Virus record (IMG/VR): IMGVR_UViG_3300021959_004274
Span: 1-64,000 of that record
Length of the DNA stretch: 64,000 bases
Reading direction: 5' to 3' (one strand)
Origin: a virus
A program made the translations under genes and the position numbers. Position 1 is the stretch's first letter. The number at the start of each line of letters is the position of its first letter. Below, one piece after another: positions 56,830-64,000 of this stretch. The notes beneath the pieces were generated by a model. That model was not told the origin of the DNA, did no database searches, and was given only the letters and a program-made list of their open reading frames with translations.

Positions 56830-56837
56830 TATTTATC
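56830..56837 (-). promoter_or_regulatory. T4-like late promoter (GATAAATA), 5 nt before an ATG
   Basis: GATAAATA then CACTT and ATG at 56824. No SD; leaderless transcript predicted. Confidence 0.55.
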
Positions 56838-56846
56838 TAATCATAA

Positions 56847-58412
56847 TTAAATCATTATGAATGGAAGTGGCTCCACAATATCATCATTGTGATCACGTAA
56901 GTTGTCACCAATGTTTTTATGATATTCCTGTAGTTGTTGCATCATACGCACACCCAATACTGTTGCCATAACTAAGTCGTCATGCTCACCTGGTTTAGCC
57001 GCATAACTTGTGCCGTGTGCTACAAAGTTTTTAAGTTCACTGACTAAAGGTCTTGATTTAATTTTTAGTTTATTTGATTCAATTAAATTTTTAAGTTTAG
57101 CACAGGCAGATATTTTTGACTTGTTTGTGGTATTAAAACCTTTACGATAACGTCTACCATTGCCCATTGTTTTTGTTTCACTTAAGAATATGCCAGGAAT
57201 GTTTTCCTCACCAAACTCTGCTAGACTTATCAATGCCGCTTCACCTAGAGTGTTGTTTTCTACCGAATAGTATATTGAGTTTTGATCTTCTAAGGTTTCG
57301 TTTAAGTGTCTAATAATATCAACAAACACACGAACCTGTTCAGGTATAGTTGTTCTATTATGTTTCCATTCTGCTACTTGTTCTGTTGTTGTAGCATTAA
57401 TAACCTGCATAGCGGAGTAATCGCCACCTGTTCCTAAACTTGGATCCCAGGCCACTACATAGATATCACCCTTTTCAGGTTTACTGTACCATCGTACTTG
57501 TCCCATTTGCCGTATAGGATCAATACCCTGAAGATCTATTAACTTAGTAGGTGCAATCAATGTTTCATCATTGATAATAAATTCACAATCCATTTCACGT
57601 CTAAAACGTTCATCTCCTAGTTTAGCACGTTCTTCTTTAGCCCATTGCTCATCTCTATCTGGATGTTCATTCCAATATGATCTATATGCTCTAAATCCGT
57701 TAACACCTAGGTCAGTTGGGTTGCCATGTTCGTCTTCTGTTTTGTTTGCTTGTTTCCATAGTAAAGCAAACTGATCTTCATCTGAGTTAGGTGTTGATGT
57801 AATAATCGCTTTACCACCAGTGGTAAGTGTGGGTGAGATTGAAGTCCAGAACTCTCGGGCAATAGTAGGTCTCACAAAAGCAAACTCGTCACAGTATAGC
57901 ATTGAAATGGACATACCTCGTCCAGTGTTTTCAGTTGTTGTTTGTGCTACTATACGACTGCCGTTGTCAAATTCTATACTACCTTTATTATAACTAACAG
58001 CACCTGCTCTGATATGATCTGGACATGACTCATAAGCATATCTAACACGTTGCATAATTTCTTGTGCGCCTGCGTATTTGTGTGCGGCTACTAGCACAGT
58101 TGAATCTGGAACAAACATAGCATACCATAACAAGTAGCCAGCGGCTGATGTTGACTTGCCTGTTTGCCTAGGCATCATTGATATACTAAATCTATTATCG
58201 TGGTAAGTATTGATTAATCTTTCTTGATATTCGTAAGGTTTATACTTCATATTACCATGTATAGGATGCTGTATGGTAAAGAAGTTACTCATAAAATACA
58301 TTGGGCCAGATTTAGGATCAGCACATTTTTTAAATTCTTGTAACTGTGCTGTTGTGAATTCTGTTTTCTTGTGTGCTTTTTTAATTAATACGCCGTCTAG
58401 TGATTTAGCCAT
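56847..58412 (-). CDS. 17: Terminase large subunit, gp17
   Basis: 521 residues from the ATG at 58412, with SD AAGGAA. ATPase part: Walker A M-M-P-R-Q-T-G-K-S-T, Walker B S-M-L-Y-C-D-E-F-A-F, coupling motif T-S-T-P-N. RNase-H-type nuclease part: V-V-A-W-D-P-S-L-G-T-G-G-D-Y-S, Y-Y-S-V-E-N-N (acidic residues), H-D-D-L-V-M-A. It packages DNA into proheads and makes the terminal cut. Confidence 0.97.
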   Translation of the reverse strand: MAKSLDGVLIKKAHKKTEFTTAQLQEFKKCADPKSGPMYFMSNFFTIQHPIHGNMKYKPYEYQERLINTYHDNRFSISMMPRQTGKSTSAAGYLLWYAMFVPDSTVLVAAHKYAGAQEIMQRVRYAYESCPDHIRAGAVSYNKGSIEFDNGSRIVAQTTTENTGRGMSISMLYCDEFAFVRPTIAREFWTSISPTLTTGGKAIITSTPNSDEDQFALLWKQANKTEDEHGNPTDLGVNGFRAYRSYWNEHPDRDEQWAKEERAKLGDERFRREMDCEFIINDETLIAPTKLIDLQGIDPIRQMGQVRWYSKPEKGDIYVVAWDPSLGTGGDYSAMQVINATTTEQVAEWKHNRTTIPEQVRVFVDIIRHLNETLEDQNSIYYSVENNTLGEAALISLAEFGEENIPGIFLSETKTMGNGRRYRKGFNTTNKSKISACAKLKNLIESNKLKIKSRPLVSELKNFVAHGTSYAAKPGEHDDLVMATVLGVRMMQQLQEYHKNIGDNLRDHNDDIVEPLPFIMI

Positions 58413-58413
58413 A

Positions 58414-58608
58414 TCACTTCCTTGGCATTGGATTTTCACCAGTTAGATGGGGTTGTGCAAACCATAACTTAAACCATTCAGGTGTACCTGGCTGTATATT
58501 ATGTTTTTTCATATACTCGCTTTTCTCGGTGGCAGTGTAACTCATATTTTCTCCCATAGTAGGAGTTGAGTTTACACCTGCCAAGTGTTTAAGCTCTTCT
58601 ATATTCAT
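58414..58608 (-). CDS. Small protein preceding the terminase
   Basis: 64 residues. Conserved-looking end Y-M-K-K-H-N-I-Q-P-G-T-P-E-W-F-K-L-W-F-A-Q-P-H-L-T-G-E-N-P. Encoded 1 nt upstream of gp17. Terminase small subunits (gp16) occupy this place in T4 but are much longer; similarity is not visible. Likely packaging-associated by position only. Confidence 0.65.
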   Translation of the reverse strand: MNIEELKHLAGVNSTPTMGENMSYTATEKSEYMKKHNIQPGTPEWFKLWFAQPHLTGENPMPRK

Positions 58609-58612
58609 ACTA

Positions 58613-59263
58613 CTATTTAACGTCTATTGGTCTCTTTTTAACTGCTACTATGCCGTATGCTTTTTCTGCAAACGTTTGTTCTGTTGCTTTATCTAGTGCT
58701 TGTGATTCTAAGGTATTTGTTATTTCAATATCAAACCCTGCTTTAACTATTAGATTCATTAGCATACGATCTGTCATTACAGAATAGTTGTTTGGATGTG
58801 CTTCGTGGTTTCTTACATTATGTGGTTGTGCTGTTTCTATATACAACTTACCTTTTTGTTTTAACACTCTATTAAATTCTAACAATGTAATATAAGGAAA
58901 TGGTGATTTTTCTAAATCACGTCTACAGTAAATAAAGTCAACACTTTCGTCCTTATCTGACAAAAAACTAGTATGTTCGTAACGAACTTTGTGCCCTTTA
59001 TCTTGACAAAGCTGAACTTCATCTTTAAATGATGTAATGCCTGTAACATTTTTATATTTTTCTTTTTTTGCTACATCTAAAAAGTAACCTGCTGAGCAAC
59101 CTATATCTAATATTGTTGCTGTTTTTTTAATTTTAAGAGGTTTAATCATAAGATTATAAACTTCTTCTGTTGTTATTTTATTGAATTCATTTTCAGGTTC
59201 AGCTATACGCTGTGTTTGAATAAATTCATTATAGAGCTTAAATTTTACTGTGTCGAACTTCAT
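58613..59263 (-). CDS. SAM-dependent methyltransferase
   Basis: 216 residues. Motif I I-L-D-I-G-C-S-A-G-Y-F, strand 3 region R-Y-E-H-T-S-F, motif IV V-D-F-I-Y-C-R-R, and L-L-E-F-N-R-V-L-K-Q-K-G-K-L-Y-I-E as the G-G-x-L-like end. Pattern of small-molecule/sugar methyltransferases found in phage accessory clusters. Follows the sulfotransferase-like gene. Confidence 0.85.
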   Translation of the reverse strand: MKFDTVKFKLYNEFIQTQRIAEPENEFNKITTEEVYNLMIKPLKIKKTATILDIGCSAGYFLDVAKKEKYKNVTGITSFKDEVQLCQDKGHKVRYEHTSFLSDKDESVDFIYCRRDLEKSPFPYITLLEFNRVLKQKGKLYIETAQPHNVRNHEAHPNNYSVMTDRMLMNLIVKAGFDIEITNTLESQALDKATEQTFAEKAYGIVAVKKRPIDVK

Positions 59264-59294
59264 GATATTTCCTTAAAAGTGTTTGTATTACTTA

Positions 59295-59987
59295 TTAGTT
59301 GTTTCGATAGTGAATAAATTTTGTTGAATTGATTATAGCGTAGTCAGGTTCGAGCATTCGTTTCACCTGAGCTTTATACTCCTCAGATGCCAAGGTTTGC
59401 TTAATTAGGTCTTGTATTTGACTCATAATTGGATCTTGCTGACTAGTTACATTACTATTTTTATAAACATTGTCAGACGGTTCATTTAGACCAAAATGAG
59501 TTTGTAAGTTGGGCTTTAAATGATAAGGGTGCCACCAAAAGTAGTTTCTAGGTAATTCTGGAAGTATTGATTGATAAAAATAATATTGTGGCCAAGTATG
59601 ATCATCAAACCAACAGACCTGATCTGCCATTATTCTTTCTACTATAGGCCAATATGTTCTTAAATCATCTATAGTAAATGCCTTAGAATTTTCTGACCAG
59701 GGAGGAAACATGATATTAGATTGTAAATATTGTGCAAACCCAGATACTAGTCTAAGAAGTGGATCTCTAAGAATAACTGTAATTGATTGTAACTTAGTTT
59801 TAGTTTGTGGGATGTCTCTATAATTAAAAGTGGTCCAGCCATTTTCAACTAGCCAACTGTTAGTAAAACTACTGGCGTTCTTAGGAATGTTAACATAAAA
59901 AGTAGCACCATCAGGGCTTAATAAACCGCCGCCCCACTTTTGTGAAAATAACGATTTAGTTAAATGTCTTGCTAATTGTTCGTACAT
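59295..59987 (-). CDS. Sulfotransferase-like protein (second copy)
   Basis: 230 residues. F-Y-V-N-I-P-K-N-A-S-S-F-T as the phosphosulfate loop and T-V-I-L-R-D-P-L-L-R-L-V-S-G-F-A as the 3'-phosphate strand, as in PAPS sulfotransferases. Different from the copy at 51464, but a similar length and order. Trp/His-rich middle (F-W-W-H-P-Y-H). Substrate unknown. Confidence 0.75.
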   Translation of the reverse strand: MYEQLARHLTKSLFSQKWGGGLLSPDGATFYVNIPKNASSFTNSWLVENGWTTFNYRDIPQTKTKLQSITVILRDPLLRLVSGFAQYLQSNIMFPPWSENSKAFTIDDLRTYWPIVERIMADQVCWFDDHTWPQYYFYQSILPELPRNYFWWHPYHLKPNLQTHFGLNEPSDNVYKNSNVTSQQDPIMSQIQDLIKQTLASEEYKAQVKRMLEPDYAIINSTKFIHYRNN

Positions 59988-60604
59988 TATATTGCCTTTT
60001 CTGTGTATTCACTCTTGTTCCATCCTAGCAAATATTTAGCCTTCCAGTCGTTTTGTGTAAACCCTTTAAGGTGTTGCCATTCATCTCTTTCACGCCATAT
60101 CTGTCTTGCTGAGTCTTCAAAGTCCAACCGATTTATTTTATCTTCAAACGCATATAGTTTATCTCTAAACTCATTAAAGTCGTTGAAGTCACATTCAACA
60201 TGTAGTACTTCAAAAACTTCCCCGTCATCTCTAACATAGTCTATGTCAAAGTCCCAACCCCATTGTTGACGTGTGCGTAACAGTAAGTCTGCTTGTGGAA
60301 TAGTTTTTTGTAGTTCTAACAGTTGTTCTCTGGCTTGGTCAGCAAAACTAGCACGGTGTAAAATCATTGCGTGATCTAACAAGAGTCTAGGATGATCTAA
60401 AGTTAGCCATTGTTCTTGCCATAGTCTATGATTGAGTATTGGTTGATCTAAAGGATGACCTTCTGCTTCATAATAGCGTTGTTCTGCTTGAGTTAACTCA
60501 AAGCCATCTTTATCGTAATAGTGGAAATCTTTATTGGTGAGTTGCTCCACTGCTAGTGTACAAAGGGGGTTTTGTACTAGTGGAACATTAACTCGTTGAA
60601 ACAT
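59987..60604 (-). CDS. Conserved phage protein of unknown function
   Basis: 205 residues. Q-N-P-L-C-T-L-A-V-E, H-Y-Y-D-K-D-G-F-E-L-T-Q-A-E-Q-R-Y-Y-E, R-L-L-L-D-H-A-M-I-L-H-R-A, V-L-H-V-E-C-D-F-N-D-F-N-E-F. I recall this sequence type in marine myovirus genomes, unassigned. It abuts the sulfotransferase by one base. Confidence 0.65.
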   Translation of the reverse strand: MFQRVNVPLVQNPLCTLAVEQLTNKDFHYYDKDGFELTQAEQRYYEAEGHPLDQPILNHRLWQEQWLTLDHPRLLLDHAMILHRASFADQAREQLLELQKTIPQADLLLRTRQQWGWDFDIDYVRDDGEVFEVLHVECDFNDFNEFRDKLYAFEDKINRLDFEDSARQIWRERDEWQHLKGFTQNDWKAKYLLGWNKSEYTEKAI

Positions 60605-60605
60605 G

Positions 60606-61181
60606 TTAACCGCGTGATTGCTTAGGGCCTTGGCGACACTTCCACTTTTTATCTGTAGAGCAGTAGTATTTGCCGTGTTTGCAATTATCTAAGTTTTCTT
60701 CTTTAACGCAACTGCCTGGTTCGCCACGCTTCTTGCCTGGAACTTTTTTATAACCTTTCCAGCATTTGTCATAGACTTTGCTGTTAGGATGAGCTTCGTG
60801 CATACCAAAGTTGCCTGATGTAGAAGCTTGTTTAATGCCTTTTTCTTCTGCGTAGGCGTCTACTGACATAGCAAGTTGGAAATCAAGTACTGTAAGACCC
60901 TTAACGTCAAACGTAGACGTCTTTACTTTAACTTCTGTAACGTCTTGTGTTACTTCTGCAAAGTGATCCATTTTCTCAGATAGGTCATTAATAAAGCCTA
61001 TCATTTCTTCTGCTTGTCTGTGATCTTGGCAAACATACATTGTTTGTATTTCTCGATGATCTAACATTTCCCAGTCTGGTAAGAACTTATTTTTAATCTT
61101 ATCAAGTTGCTCGTGACTAGGAACAAACTCTTCTACATCGTTTGCTCTAAATTGACCTTCTCGGAATTCTTCAAATCTCAT
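60606..61181 (-). CDS. Pterin-carbinolamine-dehydratase-like domain plus Cys/Lys-rich tail
   Basis: 191 residues. The middle (about 55-115: A-E-E-M-I-G-F-I-N-D-L-S-E-K-M-D-H-F, then V-K-V-K-T-S-T-F-D-V-K-G-L-T-V-L-D-F-Q-L-A) follows the PCD fold, but the usual H-H-P is H-F-A, so catalysis is doubtful. The tail has C-W-K-G-Y-K-K-V-P-G-K-K-R-G-E-P-G-S-C and a second Cys pair (C-K-H-G-K-Y-Y-C). Overlaps the nuclease gene. Confidence 0.65.
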   Translation of the reverse strand: MRFEEFREGQFRANDVEEFVPSHEQLDKIKNKFLPDWEMLDHREIQTMYVCQDHRQAEEMIGFINDLSEKMDHFAEVTQDVTEVKVKTSTFDVKGLTVLDFQLAMSVDAYAEEKGIKQASTSGNFGMHEAHPNSKVYDKCWKGYKKVPGKKRGEPGSCVKEENLDNCKHGKYYCSTDKKWKCRQGPKQSRG

Positions 61182-61594
61182 AACTTGACCTTGCCTTCTC
61201 GCAATAGCTTTTCTCTATTGGCCATGTGTTTGATCTGTATCTCTTCTTTTGAGCCACCAAAGTAAGCAACAGCATGTCCTTCTTCTACCAAGACGTCTGT
61301 TACCATACGTCCATCATTTGTAGTAAAGTCACCTAGAATACGACCAAACTTGCCTTTTGAATCATATTCTTTACATTTAAGTATAGACTTCTTACCTAAT
61401 AGTTGTTTGAGTCTGTCTTTAGCGGCCAGTCCAAACTTCTTTTCTGTTAAATCTCTTGTTCTTGATTCTGGAGTATCAATACCCATGATGCGTACACGTT
61501 CGTCCTTTAGCATCACGCCAAATCCTAAATCAATATCTATGTCAACTGTATCGCCGTCAACTACACGTTTAATTACTGCTTGATACTCGTACAT
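61178..61594 (-). CDS. Micrococcal-type nuclease (SNase)
   Basis: 138 residues. OB-fold core with R-V-V-D-G-D-T-V-D-I-D-I-D-L, V-R-I-M-G-I-D-T-P-E (catalytic Arg and Asp ligands), and Y-D-S-K-G-K-F-G-R-I-L-G. Ca-dependent cleavage of DNA/RNA, useful in host DNA breakdown. No signal peptide, so cytoplasmic. ATG is 1 nt from the cysteine micro-protein's stop. Confidence 0.93.
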   Translation of the reverse strand: MYEYQAVIKRVVDGDTVDIDIDLGFGVMLKDERVRIMGIDTPESRTRDLTEKKFGLAAKDRLKQLLGKKSILKCKEYDSKGKFGRILGDFTTNDGRMVTDVLVEEGHAVAYFGGSKEEIQIKHMANREKLLREGKVKL

Positions 61595-61738
61595 TTAATC
61601 CCTCACGTCTGCTGTTGTTATATTTGTGGGCTCTTCATCATCGCTATCGCAGTCTTTACAATAGCAATCTGGGCACTCCCAACATTCTGTGCATGATTGT
61701 CCACAGTGTGCGGAACAACCACAGTGTTCACATTTCAT
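61595..61738 (-). CDS. Ten-cysteine micro-protein, possible metal-binding
   Basis: 47 residues, SD AAGGA 8 nt upstream, ATGA overlap with the previous gene. Cysteines at 3, 6, 8, 12, 16, 19, 22, 25, 27 and 30: the first 30 residues are one-third cysteine, with C-x2-C spacing repeated and two His. Acidic tail D-S-D-D-E-E-P. Reads as a metallothionein-like or Zn/Fe-S scaffold. No homologue recognised. Confidence 0.7.
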   Translation of the reverse strand: MKCEHCGCSAHCGQSCTECWECPDCYCKDCDSDDEEPTNITTADVRD

Positions 61739-62091
61739 CGAGGATATCCTTTAAAAGGTTGAACGGTTGATTGTTTGTTTGTGTCTTCAGGTTCACTACT
61801 AGGACCTTTAATCATGTCCTGCACTGGAATACCTAATGCTTTACATGCTTCTCGATACATTTCTGCTTCTTCTTCGGTATATGTACCAATGTACATTTTG
61901 TTACCCATGGCTGATTCAATATCAATGTCATCTAATGCCTCTGGATAGCGACCCATTAGCATACTGGCACGATATAGGCCATAATATCTATCTGCATTTG
62001 TAGAAGTCAACGCACCCGGTGATGCGGCATCATGCGTAGGTATTATTTTACCTTTATGATTTTTTTCTGTAATAAACTGTTTAGCTCTCAT
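61735..62091 (-). CDS. Conserved small phage protein
   Basis: 118 residues. M-R-A-K-Q-F-I-T-E-K-N-H-K-G-K-I, S-P-G-A-L-T-S-T-N-A-D-R-Y-Y-G-L-Y-R, R-Y-P-E-A-L. The M-R-A-x-x-F-I-x-E start is shared by several small proteins in this phage group. No assigned function. Confidence 0.65.
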   Translation of the reverse strand: MRAKQFITEKNHKGKIIPTHDAASPGALTSTNADRYYGLYRASMLMGRYPEALDDIDIESAMGNKMYIGTYTEEEAEMYREACKALGIPVQDMIKGPSSEPEDTNKQSTVQPFKGYPR

Positions 62092-62369
62092 TCTTCTTCA
62101 ATAATCTCTAAAACTAATTCACCTTGACCTTTTATTAGTCTGTGATATTGTTCACTAGCAATAAAATATGTTTCATTCTCTTCTAGTTCAACCGGCAATT
62201 CGTTATCAAACTGTAATTGCCAACCTTGTCCTTCTATTACTTTTATCTGTCTGTCATTAGCATCACGATGCCAGGCTAAATCTGTTTCTTCAACAGTTCC
62301 TTCAAACCGTCTGTAGATAGTATTATCTAAACGTGTTTCAAAGTATGGTTTGTTACCACCACTGACCAC
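62088..62369 (-). CDS. Cupin-like phage protein, GTG start
   Basis: 93 residues from GTG at 62369 with AGGAG 6 nt upstream, overlapping the previous gene by 17 bp. W-H-R-D-A-N-D-R-Q-I-K-V-I-E-G-Q-G-W-Q-L-Q-F-D, I-A-S-E-Q-Y-H-R-L-I-K-G show paired His strands of a small cupin barrel. Metal binding is possible; role unknown. Confidence 0.65.
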   Translation of the reverse strand: MVSGGNKPYFETRLDNTIYRRFEGTVEETDLAWHRDANDRQIKVIEGQGWQLQFDNELPVELEENETYFIASEQYHRLIKGQGELVLEIIEEE

Positions 62370-62916
62370 CTTTAACTCCTAAACTTTTATATCTTGGTGT
62401 ACGACAAGCCCAATAGCCTGCTTTAGTTTTATCATTCTTTTGTTTACAGTTGTGTCTAGCAACAAATGATTTTACTCTTTCTGGATTACCCGACTTAACT
62501 GATAAGCCAGTTGTGTCGCCCCAACTAACTTTTTTAACTTTACCTGTTTTAGGATTTTTAACGTAGACATAAAACTTCTTAGATCCACCACGTTTAGGTT
62601 TATTAAGTTCTACTTTCTTACCTTGGTATTCTGCTTCAGATATAGCATCATCTGCAAATGGTTGATCTAACGGTACTTTGTATCCGTTTTTAAGAGTAAC
62701 AACTTGGCCAATATCTGATTCTAATAAGTCCTGATCTTCCCAGTCTGGTGTGTAGTTACCTTCTTTGATCTGCTGTCTAGCATAGTTAAACAACGCAAAG
62801 TAATTATCGCTACCAGGGCGAAATATATTCTCCCTGATAGGAATATTTTTGTCAATGTGATACTGGAACGCTTGTTCTATTGTGTTAGGTCGTTCTAATA
62901 CTTCACGAACAAGCAT
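62353..62916 (-). CDS. Conserved phage protein with basic C-terminal motif
   Basis: 187 residues. The C-terminal half K-K-F-Y-V-Y-V-K-N-P-K-T-G-K-V-K-K-V-S-W-G-D, S-G-N-P-E-R-V-K-S-F-V-A-R-H-N-C, A-G-Y-W-A-C-R-T-P is a motif I recall in several T4-like marine phage proteins, sometimes annotated as head-associated. Basic, possibly nucleic-acid binding. No clear enzyme. Confidence 0.65.
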   Translation of the reverse strand: MLVREVLERPNTIEQAFQYHIDKNIPIRENIFRPGSDNYFALFNYARQQIKEGNYTPDWEDQDLLESDIGQVVTLKNGYKVPLDQPFADDAISEAEYQGKKVELNKPKRGGSKKFYVYVKNPKTGKVKKVSWGDTTGLSVKSGNPERVKSFVARHNCKQKNDKTKAGYWACRTPRYKSLGVKGGQWW

Positions 62917-62920
62917 GGTA

Positions 62921-64000
62921 TTAACCTTTGTATTCTTTGTATAAGTCTAAAAGGCTTTCTTCTAACTCTTTGCTGTCGTGTAGTTTAACACTGTCACCAC
63001 GTAGTGCTGACTTGTCTTTAGGACCATTTAAACCACCTGACTGTTTGTTTAACTGTGTGTCAACATCAGCATATTTAGGATCAGGTGAATTAGCAAGTTC
63101 TTCTCCTACTTCCTCGTGTTCTTCTTCTGGTTTATATTCTTTATAACCATCTGAACGCATACCCGATAGTGCTAATAGTTGTTTAACCATATCAACGTGA
63201 TCGCCCTGAGCATTAATGTTTACTGACTCATTGCCTTGATCATCAATTGATTGTGTTAGTTGTACACTTTCATTAATTTGTGTTGCTTCTGTAACTACTT
63301 CTTCTGCAGGAAGTAAATCAGCAAGTTTTGATTCAAATTGTCTTGTTAATTCATCTACTTCTACTTCTTCAATACCTTCCTTCTTAGGACGACCACGCTC
63401 TCTCTTAGGTGCATCTGGGTCAACTATTGCATCTACTGGTTCCAATGATGTAACTTTAGTACCTTTTTGTGTATAGTGATAGTGTCTACGTGAACCATCT
63501 TTAAATGTAACAGTAAAACCTGCTTCATCATCTTTGTATGGATCCATTTCAACTTCATGACCATTTGCTTCATGCTTTTTAATAATGTCAGATACATGAT
63601 TTGGATCATAGTATTCTAAAATGCTTTCATCTGCTTCTACTGATTCTTCAATACCACACGCCGCCATAAATCTTTCTTTGTCAAAGCGTGGATTTTGTTT
63701 AGCAAAAACATCTGCGTGATGTTGTGCTAGTTCTGCTTTCTTAGCTGGTTCAGCATTTTTAATTAAGTCTGCTACCATTTGAAAATCTTTACGTGTTGGG
63801 CCTTCAGAAATTACTTCTTCTTCTTGTGCATCATCTTCATGCACATCAATTGACTCTTCTACTTCTTCTTTGTCCTCGTCCTCGTCCTCGTCTTTATCTT
63901 CTGTTTTGCCTTTTTTAGCATCTAACATTTTCTGAAAAGCCGCTTTCTGTGCTGGACTTTGTGCTTCTGTAATTGATTCTTCTTCAGCTTCTACTGACTC
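62921..64000 (-). CDS. Acidic prohead/scaffold-like protein, 5' end outside the window
   Basis: At least 359 codons; the frame is open through the right edge beyond the ATG at 63928. Long acidic runs (D-E-D-E-D-E-D-K-E-E), an A-F-Q-K-M-L-D-A-K-K-G block preceded by S-P-A-Q-K-A, and an AT-hook-like R-E-R-G-R-P-K-K at about residue 175 of the printed frame. The A-F-x-x-M-L and acidic composition match scaffolding/core proteins of marine T4-like phages. Confidence 0.6.
   Translation of the reverse strand, partial: ESVEAEEESITEAQSPAQKAAFQKMLDAKKGKTEDKDEDEDEDKEEVEESIDVHEDDAQEEEVISEGPTRKDFQMVADLIKNAEPAKKAELAQHHADVFAKQNPRFDKERFMAACGIEESVEADESILEYYDPNHVSDIIKKHEANGHEVEMDPYKDDEAGFTVTFKDGSRRHYHYTQKGTKVTSLEPVDAIVDPDAPKRERGRPKKEGIEEVEVDELTRQFESKLADLLPAEEVVTEATQINESVQLTQSIDDQGNESVNINAQGDHVDMVKQLLALSGMRSDGYKEYKPEEEHEEVGEELANSPDPKYADVDTQLNKQSGGLNGPKDKSALRGDSVKLHDSKELEESLLDLYKEYKG

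Noticed and set aside
1-64000. CRISPR array or integrase/attachment system
   Set aside because: No array of regularly spaced identical repeats and no tyrosine or serine recombinase motif was seen; the T4-like gene set indicates a lytic phage.

Overview
The window reads as an internal 64 kb segment of a T4-superfamily (myovirus-type) phage genome with AT-rich, tightly packed genes, nearly all on the minus strand with 1-20 bp overlaps. The diagnosis rests on a T4-type gene set: gp41-like helicase, gp61-like primase, UvsW, UvsX, UvsY, gp32, gp17 terminase, gp30-like ligase, a PAAR spike tip, and T4-like late promoters (TATAAATA / GATAAATA). The cargo (bS21, Hsp20, class Ia ribonucleotide reductase, Fe-S carriers, fatty acid desaturases, glycosyltransferases, small methyltransferases and radical SAM enzymes) is typical of aquatic myoviruses of Proteobacteria. 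No photosynthesis genes are present. The iscU copy resembles proteobacterial IscU closely, so a proteobacterial host is more likely than a cyanobacterium, but the host cannot be fixed from this sequence.

Layout. 0-2.6 kb: phosphoesterase tail, then a proteostasis block (ClpS, Hsp20, bS21, ClpX). 2.6-9.1 kb: membrane and small unknown genes, a glycosyltransferase, a lipoprotein, and ATP-dependent DNA ligase with a second SD-led ORF overprinted in its 3' end. 9.1-16.7 kb: aspartyl-hydroxylase-like enzyme, SleB endolysin, three membrane desaturases, PAAR spike and a large virion-like protein, glutaredoxin, methyltransferase. 16.7-22.2 kb: NrdB, NrdA, a pectate-lyase-fold tail spike. 22.2-25.2 kb: PD-(D/E)XK nuclease, two A-type Fe-S carriers, an iscU broken by a frameshift at a UGA-C, and an adjacent HNH/NUMOD3 endonuclease. 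25.3-31.8 kb: conserved phage proteins, a holin-like coiled-coil/TM protein and a two-domain nucleotidyltransferase/ligase-like protein. 31.9-41.9 kb: helicase, primase, a miniature DnaE-like protein, UvsW, an AAA+ ATPase and small early genes. 42-47.8 kb: a virion-like protein and a surface-glycan glycosyltransferase cluster. 47.8-54.8 kb: UvsY, UvsX, two radical SAM enzymes, sulfotransferase-like protein, SDR, gp32. 55-64 kb: a large conserved phage protein, terminase, sulfotransferase-like and methyltransferase genes, SNase, a 10-cysteine micro-protein, and an acidic protein open at the right edge.

Regulation is unusually legible. Nine minus-strand promoters have a TTGACx box exactly 17 nt from a TATAAT-like box (early, host sigma70), and many sites carry a T4-like late element. 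In at least five cases the late element sits exactly 5 nt before the ATG with no Shine-Dalgarno sequence, implying leaderless late mRNAs. Six Rho-independent terminators separate transcription units. The gp32 leader carries a hairpin and three GGCACA-type repeats, hsp20 has a structured leader resembling an RNA thermometer, and a 3'UTR stem-loop at 39.9 kb displays a 13-nt antisense to the SD region of a nearby duplicated leader.

No stretch longer than about 190 bp lacks a gene or a recognisable regulatory element. Start codons were adjusted to SD or promoter context where the longest ORF overlapped its neighbour implausibly. All family assignments come from reading motifs, not from database searches.
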